Source of the DNA: Mogibacterium sp.
GTDB lineage: Bacteria > Bacillota > Clostridia > Peptostreptococcales > Anaerovoracaceae
Direction: 5' to 3'
Assembly: GCA_017404265.1 (NCBI GenBank)
Contig: JAFRCS010000015.1
Span: 62,001 to 126,000 of the forward strand
DNA: 64,000 nucleotides
The notes below the pieces were generated by a model, which searched no databases, was not told the DNA's origin, and worked only from the letters and a program-made list of their open reading frames with translations. Shown here in pieces: positions 43,134 through 51,590 of the stretch. The position numbers and the translations under genes were made by a program. Position 1 is the first letter of the stretch, and each line of letters opens with the position of its first letter.

Positions 43134-46013
43134 CTATATCTTTCCAAGTTCTCTCAGTATCTTTTCAGGTGTCATAGGCCAGCTGCGCATCCATACGCCG
43201 CAGGCGTCGTGGATGGCATTTCCTATGGCCGGAGCCGCGCCGTTGCACGCGATCTCCGATATTGACTTCGCGCCGAATGGTCCGTGCGCGTCGTTGACGT
43301 CTATGAGCACAGCCTTGAAATCATCAGGCTGCTCGCTTATCATCGGGACTCCGTAATCCGTCATTGTGGCGTTCACGCAGCGTCCGTCCTTGTCGAGTAT
43401 CATGTCCTCATACAGGGTATGGCCGATGGACTTGAGCGAGGCTCCGTACATCTGGCAAAGCGCTGCTTCAGGATTGATAGGAGTACCGGCATCCTGCACG
43501 GCATAGAACTTCTGGACCTTGACTTCGCCTGTTCTCACGTTGACCGCTACCTGAGCGAAGTGAGCTCCGTACGGTACCGAGGACGCCGCTGTAGTGAAGC
43601 TTCCCGGCGCTATAAGATGTCCGCGCCCCGTGCCTGATGTGGCTGTGTGGATGATGTCGTAATACGATAACTCTTTACCGGTCTTCTTAGATCTGACAAC
43701 TCCCGGCCAGTCGATCTCCATGTCATCGAGCTCTTCTCCAAGCTGATACGCGGCCTCATCAAGGATCTTATCCTTCAGATTGGTGGATGCCACTACCGCG
43801 GCATTGCCGCTGAAGAAGGTTCCTGACGAAGCATATGAACCTGTATCGAAGGCTCCGGAGTCTGTATCACCGGAAAGCACCGTTATCCTGTCCATCGGTA
43901 CGCAGAGTATGTCGCTCGCTACCTTGGCTATGATGGTGTCGAGGCCTGTTCCGATATCTGCCGCTCCTGAGAGGACGATTATGGAGCCGTCCATCTCGAG
44001 CTTGGCTATCGCGTTAGCGTGGTCGAGTCCCGGAAGTCCGGATCCCTGCATGATCATCGCGAAGCCCTTGCCTATCTTCCAGTCAGGGTCGCCGCTTTCC
44101 TCATGCTTGCCCCACTCTATCATCTCACAGCCCTTCTCGACTGCTTCTCTTAGTCCGCACGATCCTACAGGCACTACGTTTCCTTCACGGCCTTCGCCAA
44201 GACCCTTCAGGATCTCCAGCATGTAACCTTCTTCAACGTGGTTCTTCAGCACCATCTCCTTGTAGTCTACGCCCAGTTTGTCAGCAAGCTCGCACATGGC
44301 CATCATGAGACCGTATGTGCCCTTAGGCGTGCCGTAGCCCTGATACGCACCCGCAGGAGGTGTGTTGGTATAGTAGATCGTCAGATCGTATTTCATGTTG
44401 TCGCATTTGAACAGCGGAAGTGTCTTTGAGCAGCTGTTCATAGGCACTGTCAGCGCGTGGTTTCCGTAAGGTCCGGTATTGGCGTCTACCTTGAGGTAGA
44501 TGCCCGTAATGCTGCCGTCCTTCTTGCCGCCCATCTTGACGTGGACACGCATCGGGTGCCTGGTGGAGTTTGCGATGAACTCCTCTTCACGCGTATTGTG
44601 ATAAAGCACAGGTCTGCCTGTCACAAATGTGGCGTAAGCGGTCAGATCCTCTACCAGGATGTCCTGCTTGGAGCCGTATCCGCCTCCGACTCTCGTCTTT
44701 ATCACGTGTATCTTGTTTTCCGAAAGACCGGTGACCCAGCTGACGATACGGCGCACGTGGTATGGCACCTGCGTGCTCGCATAGATTATGAGTCTTCCGT
44801 TCTCAAGCTTTGAGAAGCAGATGTGTGTCTCAAGAGGCGTGTGCTGTATCTGGCTCGTCTGGTATGTGGCTTCGACTACAGCATCTGCCTCTGCGAACGC
44901 CTTGTCGACATCGCCTATGCCGCCGTGGTTGGCAGCCGCAACGTTATGCAGGATGTCGCCGTGCAGAGGGAACTGATATACCACCTTGCCCTCTCTCTCG
45001 TCGCCTGACAGTTTCGCGTTATATTCGTCAAGATCATCAGGAGCACCCGAGTTGTATTGCACCTTTCCGTTGTGTACCAGCGGAGCGCCTTCAGCCATGG
45101 CCTCCTCGACCGTATAAACGGCTTCCAGAGGCTCGTATTCGACCTCGATGAGATCACGTGCCTTTATCGCTTCTTCAAGCGTCTCAGCGACGATAGCGGC
45201 CACACGGTCGCCCACGTGTCTCACCTTCTTGTTGATCAGTCTCCTGTCGTGAGGCGACGGCTCAGGATTGCCCTGTCCGGCGGACATGTATGTCGCGTCA
45301 GAGCAGTTATAAGCCGTGATGACCTTTATGACTCCCGGAAGAGCCTCCGCCTTTGATGTATCTATCTTGTTTACGTAAGCGTGAGCGTAAGGCGAGCGGA
45401 GAACTACCATGTAGCATGTGTCCTCGTCCACGTAATCCTCTACGAACGCCCTCTCGCCGGATACCAGCTGAGGCGCGTCGATCTTAGGCATCACCTTGCC
45501 CACTGCTTTGAGATTCGGCCTGAATTCCGGAGCTATTTCACTTTTATATTTTCCTGTCGCTAGTTTTTCCTTGATGAGGTCGGCAGCCAGATAGTAGTGC
45601 TCATAACCCGCGTCACGGATGAAGATACCGGAAAGCACGTCTTTCACTTCTTCTCTTGACGGCATAGGGTTCTGCTCAAAGAGCCATGTCATCAGAAGCG
45701 CGGCCGCCGGAGCGTTGTACGCGCTCTGTACGACTCCAGCGTCCACGAGCGCCTGCTGCACTATCGAAAGGTGCATGGAGTCTCCGAGGCTGTCAGGAGT
45801 CACTATCTCGCAGCCTTCCGCTTCTCCCGCGAGCACCAGGTTGGAGAACACCGGTGTGCCGTTAAGCAGCACGGTGTCGCTTCCGCAGAAGCCTTCCGCG
45901 TCATCACTGTCGCGGACGGCAAAGTTGCCGTTCATGAGCAGCATCTCGCGGAGCCTCTTTGTAGGGTCGATATCGAATGACCTTTTCTTGCCGTTTATTA
46001 TGCAACTGATCAT
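43134..46013 (-). CDS. xdhD: XdhD, Mo-hydroxylase catalytic subunit with vestigial 2Fe-2S domain
   Basis: 959 residues, matching E. coli XdhD in length and layout. The Mo domain holds RVGGGYGSKQD, PAGAYQGYG, ADIGTGLDT and GPFGAKSISEI. The N-terminal 160 residues align with a 2Fe-2S domain but nearly all ligands are gone: only Cys43 remains in EGFCGSD, SAYNAPAAALL replaces CGFCxPG and SGIFIRDAGY replaces the CRCTGY site. Electrons must therefore go through another protein such as YgfM or XdhC. AAGGAGGT seven bases before the ATG. Likely oxidises a purine; substrate not fixed. Confidence 0.92.
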   Translation of the reverse strand: MISCIINGKKRSFDIDPTKRLREMLLMNGNFAVRDSDDAEGFCGSDTVLLNGTPVFSNLVLAGEAEGCEIVTPDSLGDSMHLSIVQQALVDAGVVQSAYNAPAAALLMTWLFEQNPMPSREEVKDVLSGIFIRDAGYEHYYLAADLIKEKLATGKYKSEIAPEFRPNLKAVGKVMPKIDAPQLVSGERAFVEDYVDEDTCYMVVLRSPYAHAYVNKIDTSKAEALPGVIKVITAYNCSDATYMSAGQGNPEPSPHDRRLINKKVRHVGDRVAAIVAETLEEAIKARDLIEVEYEPLEAVYTVEEAMAEGAPLVHNGKVQYNSGAPDDLDEYNAKLSGDEREGKVVYQFPLHGDILHNVAAANHGGIGDVDKAFAEADAVVEATYQTSQIQHTPLETHICFSKLENGRLIIYASTQVPYHVRRIVSWVTGLSENKIHVIKTRVGGGYGSKQDILVEDLTAYATFVTGRPVLYHNTREEEFIANSTRHPMRVHVKMGGKKDGSITGIYLKVDANTGPYGNHALTVPMNSCSKTLPLFKCDNMKYDLTIYYTNTPPAGAYQGYGTPKGTYGLMMAMCELADKLGVDYKEMVLKNHVEEGYMLEILKGLGEGREGNVVPVGSCGLREAVEKGCEMIEWGKHEESGDPDWKIGKGFAMIMQGSGLPGLDHANAIAKLEMDGSIIVLSGAADIGTGLDTIIAKVASDILCVPMDRITVLSGDTDSGAFDTGSYASSGTFFSGNAAVVASTNLKDKILDEAAYQLGEELDDMEIDWPGVVRSKKTGKELSYYDIIHTATSGTGRGHLIAPGSFTTAASSVPYGAHFAQVAVNVRTGEVKVQKFYAVQDAGTPINPEAALCQMYGASLKSIGHTLYEDMILDKDGRCVNATMTDYGVPMISEQPDDFKAVLIDVNDAHGPFGAKSISEIACNGAAPAIGNAIHDACGVWMRSWPMTPEKILRELGKI

Positions 46014-46015
46014 GT

Positions 46016-46816
46016 CTATACCTCCTTCCCCTTGAGCTGCTTAAACAAGTCGAAGGCGGTCACCGCTATGAGATAGCGTTTGTACGCGTCGCTTCCGAAC
46101 ATGTCATCGGCCGTTTCAAGACCCGTACAGGTCCTGACCATTTCAATGATCTTGTCTTCGCTGATCTCCGGATCATCGTTGAACGCTTTTTCAAGATCGC
46201 AGAAATGGAGCAGACCGACATTCTTGACAGCGCCGTTCATGTATACTCCCATTTCATCCATTGCCGCGCTCATGGTGAGCACTGCGTGGCTTTGCGCGGT
46301 ATTAGCATAGCGCTTTGATACCAGCCTGATATCTTTCTCTACAGTCACCGAAGTGATCAGCTTGTCATCGTATGCTCCGTCGAAATATTCAACTATCCCT
46401 ATCCTTTCCGCCTTAGTGTCGCTTCCCAGAAGTTCAAGGACGGCTCCTGCTGCGGAAAGCGCAGGGATCAGATATGAGTCGGATCTCCTGGCTGCTATGT
46501 TGCCGCCTATCGTTGCCATGTTGCGCTTGGTGCGCGACGCCATGAAAAGAGCCGCTTCCTTGAGCCAGCCCGGCACCTTGTCTGATTCGACCAGATCCTG
46601 AAAGGTGCACATGGCGCCGATGGTGACATATCCGGCGTCTGCTTCGATCCCGTCGAGCCCGCTGCATTTCTTGAGCGAGATCAGTGTCTCCGCTTTTTCA
46701 GCGATATCCGAACCAAGACGGTTTACCTCTGTCCCTCCCGCAACGAAGGCAGCCGATGCTGTTTTGGAGACTGCAGCCTCTTCCGGGCTTTTTGCCATTA
46801 ACAGTTTAGTTGCCAT
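46016..46816 (-). CDS. ygfM: YgfM, FAD-binding subunit of Mo hydroxylase
   Basis: 266 residues. FVAGGTEVNRLG near the N terminus and ATIGGNIAARRSDS are the FAD-binding motifs of the CO dehydrogenase/xanthine dehydrogenase medium subunit, followed by the CODH_C-type C-terminal domain. It carries electrons from the Mo subunit to NAD or another acceptor. Two bases ahead of xdhD, so the pair is coupled; AAGGAGA precedes the ATG. Confidence 0.9.
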   Translation of the reverse strand: MATKLLMAKSPEEAAVSKTASAAFVAGGTEVNRLGSDIAEKAETLISLKKCSGLDGIEADAGYVTIGAMCTFQDLVESDKVPGWLKEAALFMASRTKRNMATIGGNIAARRSDSYLIPALSAAGAVLELLGSDTKAERIGIVEYFDGAYDDKLITSVTVEKDIRLVSKRYANTAQSHAVLTMSAAMDEMGVYMNGAVKNVGLLHFCDLEKAFNDDPEISEDKIIEMVRTCTGLETADDMFGSDAYKRYLIAVTAFDLFKQLKGKEV

Positions 46817-46827
46817 GATGGTTCTCC

Positions 46828-47379
46828 TTACTTGAACGGCATCGGATCCGGATATTCGGTGATGCCCTGTGAATTGACCAGTTCTGCCTCTTCAAATTTG
46901 CCGAGATGTCTCAGCATCGTCTTCTTTACAGCTCTGAAGATATTCTCATAGCCCGTGCATCTGCAGAGATGCCCGGACAGAGCCTTTCTGAGCTCATCGT
47001 CTGTGTACTCTTTACCGGAGTTTACTATCTCCCAGCTTGTCATTATGAAGCCCGGAGTGCAGAATCCGCACTGTATGGCTCCCTCATCGACGAATGCCTG
47101 CTGTATGTCCGAAAGTTCTCCACCCGGGCCGGTGAGGCCTTCGAGCGTCCATATCTCCTTGCCTTCCGCCCAGACCGCGAGATAAATGCATGAGTTGAAG
47201 CCCTCACCGTTGATGATGACGGTGCAGGCGCCGCACTCTCCCACTTCGCAGCCCTTCTTGACGGAAGTCAGATGGAGGTCGTTTCTGAGCATATCGGTGA
47301 GCGACTCACGTACGTCCACGACCTGCTCTATCTCCTTGCCGTTGACAGTGCAGTGGACCACCTTATACTGTTTAGCCAT
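46828..47379 (-). CDS. xdhC: XdhC, 2Fe-2S subunit of xanthine dehydrogenase
   Basis: 183 residues with eight Fe-S cysteines in GCEVGECGACTVIINGEG.. and CGFCTPGF..HLCRCTGYENI. Two 2Fe-2S clusters pass electrons from the Mo site to FAD. It lies between xdhB (abutting) and ygfM (11 bases) and could serve both XdhAB and XdhD-YgfM, since XdhD has lost its own clusters. Ribosome site AGGAGGTGA. Confidence 0.92.
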   Translation of the reverse strand: MAKQYKVVHCTVNGKEIEQVVDVRESLTDMLRNDLHLTSVKKGCEVGECGACTVIINGEGFNSCIYLAVWAEGKEIWTLEGLTGPGGELSDIQQAFVDEGAIQCGFCTPGFIMTSWEIVNSGKEYTDDELRKALSGHLCRCTGYENIFRAVKKTMLRHLGKFEEAELVNSQGITEYPDPMPFK

Positions 47380-48261
47380 TTATATCTCACCTCCTGCCAT
47401 CTCCACGCACTCACGCAGAGCGCGCTCCGCCATTACGACGGATATATGCTGACGCAGAGCCTTGCCGGCACGCCAGCTGTCACGCGGATTGATGTCCTCG
47501 AGGACAGTCTCCGCGAACTTTTTGATGTTCTTGTCCGTTATCTTCTTTCCGTTGATAAACGCCTCTGCGCTTGGCGCGCGTACAGGGATAGGCGATGCTA
47601 CGCCGTAGCCGATGCGGACTCTCTCAAACGACTTCTTGTCTTCGCTCAGTCTCACGTTGACCGAGCAGCCTGTGGTCGCGATATCCAGGGCGTTTCTCAT
47701 CGAGTACTTGATGTAGTGGCCAAAGCACTTGTCGTAGGATTCCTTCGGGATCAGTATCGCCGTCTGTATCTCGGCCGGCTTTATGTCCACTACCTTGGCC
47801 TTGATGTAGAAGTCCTTTATAGGCACGCGTCTTACTCCGTCAGGACCTGTCATCTCCATGACCGCGTCCCATGCCATCAGAGTCGATGCTGAATCAGCAG
47901 AGGTGACCCCGTTGCATGTGTTGCCGCCGATGGTGCCTATCGCTCTGATCTGAGGACCGCCTACCATGTCAACGGCTTCACCCAGAACATTTATGTATTT
48001 CTGTATTATCGGGTCTTTGGTTATGTGTGAGAAGCTTGTCAGCGAACCGATGCGGATATTCTCCTCTTCATCGATCGTTACTCCGCGGAGCTCGTCGAGC
48101 ATGTAGATGCTGACGAATTCCTTGCCGGCCCTTCTGCCCTCGCGGATCTGCACAAGCACGTCGGAGCCGCCCGCCAGTATCTGTGCTTCAGGGTGTTCCT
48201 GCAGAAGTCTGACGGCATCCTGTACGCTTTCAGCTTCATACAGAGCTTTTATGTCATACAT
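47380..48261 (-). CDS. xdhB: XdhB, FAD subunit of xanthine dehydrogenase
   Basis: 293 residues. ILAGGSDVLVQIREG and IGTIGGNTCNGVTSADS are the FAD-binding motifs. The start follows the xdhA stop by one base. With XdhA and XdhC it completes a three-subunit xanthine dehydrogenase as in E. coli, passing electrons to NAD+ or a ferredoxin. A second FAD subunit, YgfM, is two genes downstream. Confidence 0.92.
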   Translation of the reverse strand: MYDIKALYEAESVQDAVRLLQEHPEAQILAGGSDVLVQIREGRRAGKEFVSIYMLDELRGVTIDEEENIRIGSLTSFSHITKDPIIQKYINVLGEAVDMVGGPQIRAIGTIGGNTCNGVTSADSASTLMAWDAVMEMTGPDGVRRVPIKDFYIKAKVVDIKPAEIQTAILIPKESYDKCFGHYIKYSMRNALDIATTGCSVNVRLSEDKKSFERVRIGYGVASPIPVRAPSAEAFINGKKITDKNIKKFAETVLEDINPRDSWRAGKALRQHISVVMAERALRECVEMAGGEI

Positions 48262-48262
48262 G

Positions 48263-50602
48263 CTACTTGCCCTCCTTTCCCTCTTCTTTTCTCCATGGAT
48301 CGTTTATGAGCCCTGCGTCCGTGAACTCGCGGAATAGCGTGTGCGGCGACAGCGGAAGCTCATTGATATACAGTCCCGTTGCCTGGCCTATCGCATTTCT
48401 TATAGCAGGTGCTACCGGGCATGCAGGCGGCTCGCCGAGTCCCTTGGTCCCGTACGCACTGGTAGGCTCGTAGTTCTCAACAAAGGCCGCATTCAGTCTC
48501 GGATGATCCATAAACGACGACATCTTATAGTCGAGCAGGTTATTGTTGAGAGGCCTGCCCGTCTTTTCATCCCACATGAGTTTCTCAGAGAGAGCGTAGC
48601 CTATAGCCATGCTCTGGCCTCCGTGCACCTGCCCTGCGGCAAGCTGAGGGTTGATGACCTGTCCGCAGTCATGGACGTTAACTATGTTGAGCAGTCTGAC
48701 ACGGCACATCGGTATGTCTACCTCGACCTCCGCGAAGCAGCAGCCGAACGAGTACGCATTAGATTTGATCTGATATGTCGACTCGGCTGTAAGATGCTGC
48801 GATCCGTCAGTGGTGTAAAGCTTCGACAGCGCAAGCTCGCCTATGGTCATGAGCTCGCGTCCGTCTGTCGTCCTTATGATCTTGCCGTCAACAAGATCAA
48901 GGTTGTAGACCGGCATGCGCGTGAACTGATGCGCTGCCTCCAGCACCTTCTCTTTCAGAAGCATTGCTGTCTGCCTTACCGAGAATCCCAGCGTGTATGT
49001 GCCTCTTGAAGCATATACGCCCGTGCCGAACGGCGTGATATCAGTATCCTGGCAGGACACCGGATGTACCATGCTGAGAGGGATCCCCAATGTATCCGCG
49101 ATCATCTGAGCGGCCGCCGTGTCAGCGCCCTGACCAATCTCGGTCTCTCCAAGCTGGAATTGCACCGAACCGTCCTGGTTCATGACTATTCGGCAGGATG
49201 AAGTCTCAAGAGCGATCGGGTATACAGCGGTGTTATACCAGAACGTGGACACTGCGATCCCGCGTCTGATGTCGCCTTTCTGTTTCGCGTACTTCTTGAC
49301 TTTGTCATAGTAGCCGATGATTTCGGCGCCCTTGTCGAAGCACTGATTGAATGTATCCGAATAAAGTTCGTTCTTTGAGAACGCGTGGTAGTATCCGACA
49401 GGCATCAGGTTTTTGCGTCTGAACTCGAGCGGATCCATTCCTATCGCTCTCGCGCAGTCCTCAGCGTGGCATTCAAACGCGTAGCTCGCCTGAGGCATTC
49501 CGTAACCTCTCATGGCTCCCGCTACTGAGCGGTTCGTGTAGACTGTCCATGTCTCACCGTCGATGTTGTCGCAAGGATACAGCTGAGGGAAAGCGTTGAG
49601 TCCCTTGGCCGCGATCGCGTGCCCGTGAGAGCTGTAAGCTCCGTTGTTGCACCATGCCTTTATGGTGCGGGCAGCGAAACTTCCGTCAGGCCGCATCCAC
49701 GATGTGATGTGATACCTGATCGCGTGTCTTATACGGTTGCTGATGAAGGTCTCTTCACGCGGAACATCGAGTTTCACCAGACGTCCGCCCAGCTGTATGC
49801 TGATCCAGGCGCAAAGCGGCTCGTAAAGGACGTCCTGCTTGTTTCCGAATCCTCCGCCTACATAAGGCTTGATGACCCTGAACTTGCCCCAGTCCATTCC
49901 GAGAGCCTGTCCTATTACACGCCTTACGATGTGCGGGATCTGAGTGGAAGTTACCACAACCGTCCTTTCGCCCTCACCATACGCGTAGCAGATGAAATTC
50001 TCGATGTGGCAGTGCTGTACAGGCTGAGTCTCGTACCAGCCCTCGCACTTGGTGAGTCCCGGCTCCTTGATGGCCTCCTCTACGTTTCCCATGTGTATCT
50101 CAGTATGATTGAGTACGTTATTCGGGAAATTATCGTGAAGAAGCGGAGCGCCCTCCTCCATCGCCTCCTGAGCGTCGAGCACGAATGGGAGTTCCTCGTA
50201 TTCGACGGACTTTTCGAGGATCGCGAGCGCCTGTGATGCCGCGACCTCGTCCTCTGCCACGACCGCACCGATGTCGTCACCGTAGAACAGCGGATGATCC
50301 GTCATTACGAGACGGTCCGCGATGTCCTGATGGCTCGGGTCTGTCGACCACGGATGGCCTGCAGTCGGGAAATAGTGTTTTTCTTTCAGGTCGAAGCATG
50401 TGAAGACACGGACCACGCCCGGTATTTTCTCGGCCTCACTCGTGTCTATGGATTTGACGATGCCGTTGGCCACCGTGGAATGCAGCACTCTGATCACGAG
50501 CGCGCCCTTTGGACACATATCATCAGTGTATTTGATGCGTCCCATCGCTTTGTCATGCGCGTCGAGCCTGGTCACCGCCTGTCCTATGTATTTGTTTGAC
50601 AT
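48263..50602 (-). CDS. xdhA: XdhA, molybdenum subunit of xanthine dehydrogenase
   Basis: 779 residues, no Fe-S domain. Motifs include YVGGGFGNKQD, AGAMRGYGMPQ, ETEIGQGADT and AYGTKGLGEPP with the catalytic Glu. It hydroxylates hypoxanthine or xanthine at the Mo centre. The gene begins 28 bases after the MerR-type regulator on the same strand with a good ribosome site (AAAGGAGGG), so it probably belongs to the regulator's transcript. Confidence 0.92.
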   Translation of the reverse strand: MSNKYIGQAVTRLDAHDKAMGRIKYTDDMCPKGALVIRVLHSTVANGIVKSIDTSEAEKIPGVVRVFTCFDLKEKHYFPTAGHPWSTDPSHQDIADRLVMTDHPLFYGDDIGAVVAEDEVAASQALAILEKSVEYEELPFVLDAQEAMEEGAPLLHDNFPNNVLNHTEIHMGNVEEAIKEPGLTKCEGWYETQPVQHCHIENFICYAYGEGERTVVVTSTQIPHIVRRVIGQALGMDWGKFRVIKPYVGGGFGNKQDVLYEPLCAWISIQLGGRLVKLDVPREETFISNRIRHAIRYHITSWMRPDGSFAARTIKAWCNNGAYSSHGHAIAAKGLNAFPQLYPCDNIDGETWTVYTNRSVAGAMRGYGMPQASYAFECHAEDCARAIGMDPLEFRRKNLMPVGYYHAFSKNELYSDTFNQCFDKGAEIIGYYDKVKKYAKQKGDIRRGIAVSTFWYNTAVYPIALETSSCRIVMNQDGSVQFQLGETEIGQGADTAAAQMIADTLGIPLSMVHPVSCQDTDITPFGTGVYASRGTYTLGFSVRQTAMLLKEKVLEAAHQFTRMPVYNLDLVDGKIIRTTDGRELMTIGELALSKLYTTDGSQHLTAESTYQIKSNAYSFGCCFAEVEVDIPMCRVRLLNIVNVHDCGQVINPQLAAGQVHGGQSMAIGYALSEKLMWDEKTGRPLNNNLLDYKMSSFMDHPRLNAAFVENYEPTSAYGTKGLGEPPACPVAPAIRNAIGQATGLYINELPLSPHTLFREFTDAGLINDPWRKEEGKEGK

Positions 50603-50630
50603 GCTCTGCCCTCCTTTCTGAGATTAGTGC

Positions 50631-51416
50631 TTAGTCTCTGTTGATCTTTATCATTACCTTCGTTACGAAATTGTTTTTATCCGCTTCTATGAACTGATCG
50701 ATTATGTCGATGCAGATCTCCGTTCCGCTCAGGCTGCAGCCTTCATCCAGTATACCTTCCGCTGCCTCCCGCATCCTGCTGAATGTCTCTCTGATCTTTT
50801 CATGAGGTCCCTTGTGATAGCCCACAAGGTACTCCTCAGGTTTCAGGACTCGTATCCTGTCACTGTACTTGTCAAGGCTGGCTGTTTCCTCTCCCGGTAT
50901 CATGACAGCAAAGGTTGTTTTGTCGCCCGTGTAGAACACGATGGTCGGATACAGGTAGAAGAGCTCGTTGACAAAAATCTCCTCTATGCCTCCGATCTCG
51001 ATGTAGTAGATATCCTCTTCAGAACAAACAAAAACCTGATCAAACGCGGCATATTTCATCTCACGGTTCACCATCGCGAATCTGTCGTTCATCACCGACT
51101 CCATTTTGAGCAGCTTCTCGTAATTCGCGCGGATCATCTTCATGCGTTTTCTCAGGTATTTCTCTGTATTATCCGGATCGCGTTCAGGCATGAATGAGCC
51201 GATCTCGTCCAGCGAACAGTCGAGCTGCCGCAGAAAGCGGATCATGCCGAGCGGGTAGATCTGGTCATATTTGTAGGACCTCCAGTTGTTCTCCGGATTT
51301 CTTATTTCCGGTACCAGCAGACCCTCTTTGTCATAATGTCGCAGCAGCTGGACATTGATGTCGAACATCTTTGCAAGTTCGCCTATTTTCCATGTCTTAT
51401 CGTAGTAGTTTTTCAT
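50631..51416 (-). CDS. MerR-type transcriptional regulator heading the xdh operon
   Basis: 261 residues. The N-terminal MerR winged helix (about 8-80; WKIGELAKMFDINVQLLRHYD) is followed by a helix (about 85-125) and a ligand domain of about 130 residues like GyrI/BmrR effector regions. No Cys cluster for metal sensing, so a small organic ligand such as a purine is a fair guess. It starts the 11-gene run to hyuA, with its own promoter. The variant YDKEGLLVPEIRNPENNWRS is usual for MerR wing 1. Ligand not known. Confidence 0.85.
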   Translation of the reverse strand: MKNYYDKTWKIGELAKMFDINVQLLRHYDKEGLLVPEIRNPENNWRSYKYDQIYPLGMIRFLRQLDCSLDEIGSFMPERDPDNTEKYLRKRMKMIRANYEKLLKMESVMNDRFAMVNREMKYAAFDQVFVCSEEDIYYIEIGGIEEIFVNELFYLYPTIVFYTGDKTTFAVMIPGEETASLDKYSDRIRVLKPEEYLVGYHKGPHEKIRETFSRMREAAEGILDEGCSLSGTEICIDIIDQFIEADKNNFVTKVMIKINRD

Positions 51417-51463
51417 GGTATTTGCCTTGCATTTTCTGAGTCTGGATATACTCTCCCATGAAA

Positions 51464-51492
51464 ATTATAAATGCTCAAATGTATCAAAACAA
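51464..51492 (-). promoter_or_regulatory. promoter of the MerR-xdh operon
   Basis: On the minus strand TTGTTT (51492-51487), 17 bases, TATAAT (51469-51464). It lies about 48 bases before the regulator's start codon. The 17-base spacer is ordinary, unlike the 19-base spacers of classical MerR-activated promoters. Confidence 0.75.
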
Positions 51493-51507
51493 GAACATAT
51501 ACGCAAA

Positions 51508-51528
51508 AACCTAAAATAATTTTGGGTT
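51508..51528. promoter_or_regulatory. near-perfect 21-bp dyad upstream of the MerR-xdh promoter
   Basis: AACCTAAAAT-A-ATTTTGGGTT, arms agreeing at 9 of 10 positions, about 15 bases upstream of the -35 box. Shares CTAAAA with other island sites. A transcription-factor operator is likely; which factor is unknown. Confidence 0.5.
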
Positions 51529-51533
51529 GTACT

Positions 51534-51563
51534 AAAAAAAGCCACGGGGACGTGCCCCGCGGC
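51534..51563 (-). terminator. terminator after the purine permease gene
   Basis: Minus-strand stem GCCGCGGG/CCCGTGGC (51563-51556 and 51548-51541) with one G-U pair and a 7-base loop, then TTTTTTT. Confidence 0.85.
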
Positions 51564-51590
51564 CGATTTTTGGACTTGTTTTCTGCCCGT

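Noticed and set aside
34600..50602. selenocysteine in the dehydrogenases
   Set aside because: No in-frame TGA; selenium in these enzymes is a labile ligand of Mo, not selenocysteine.
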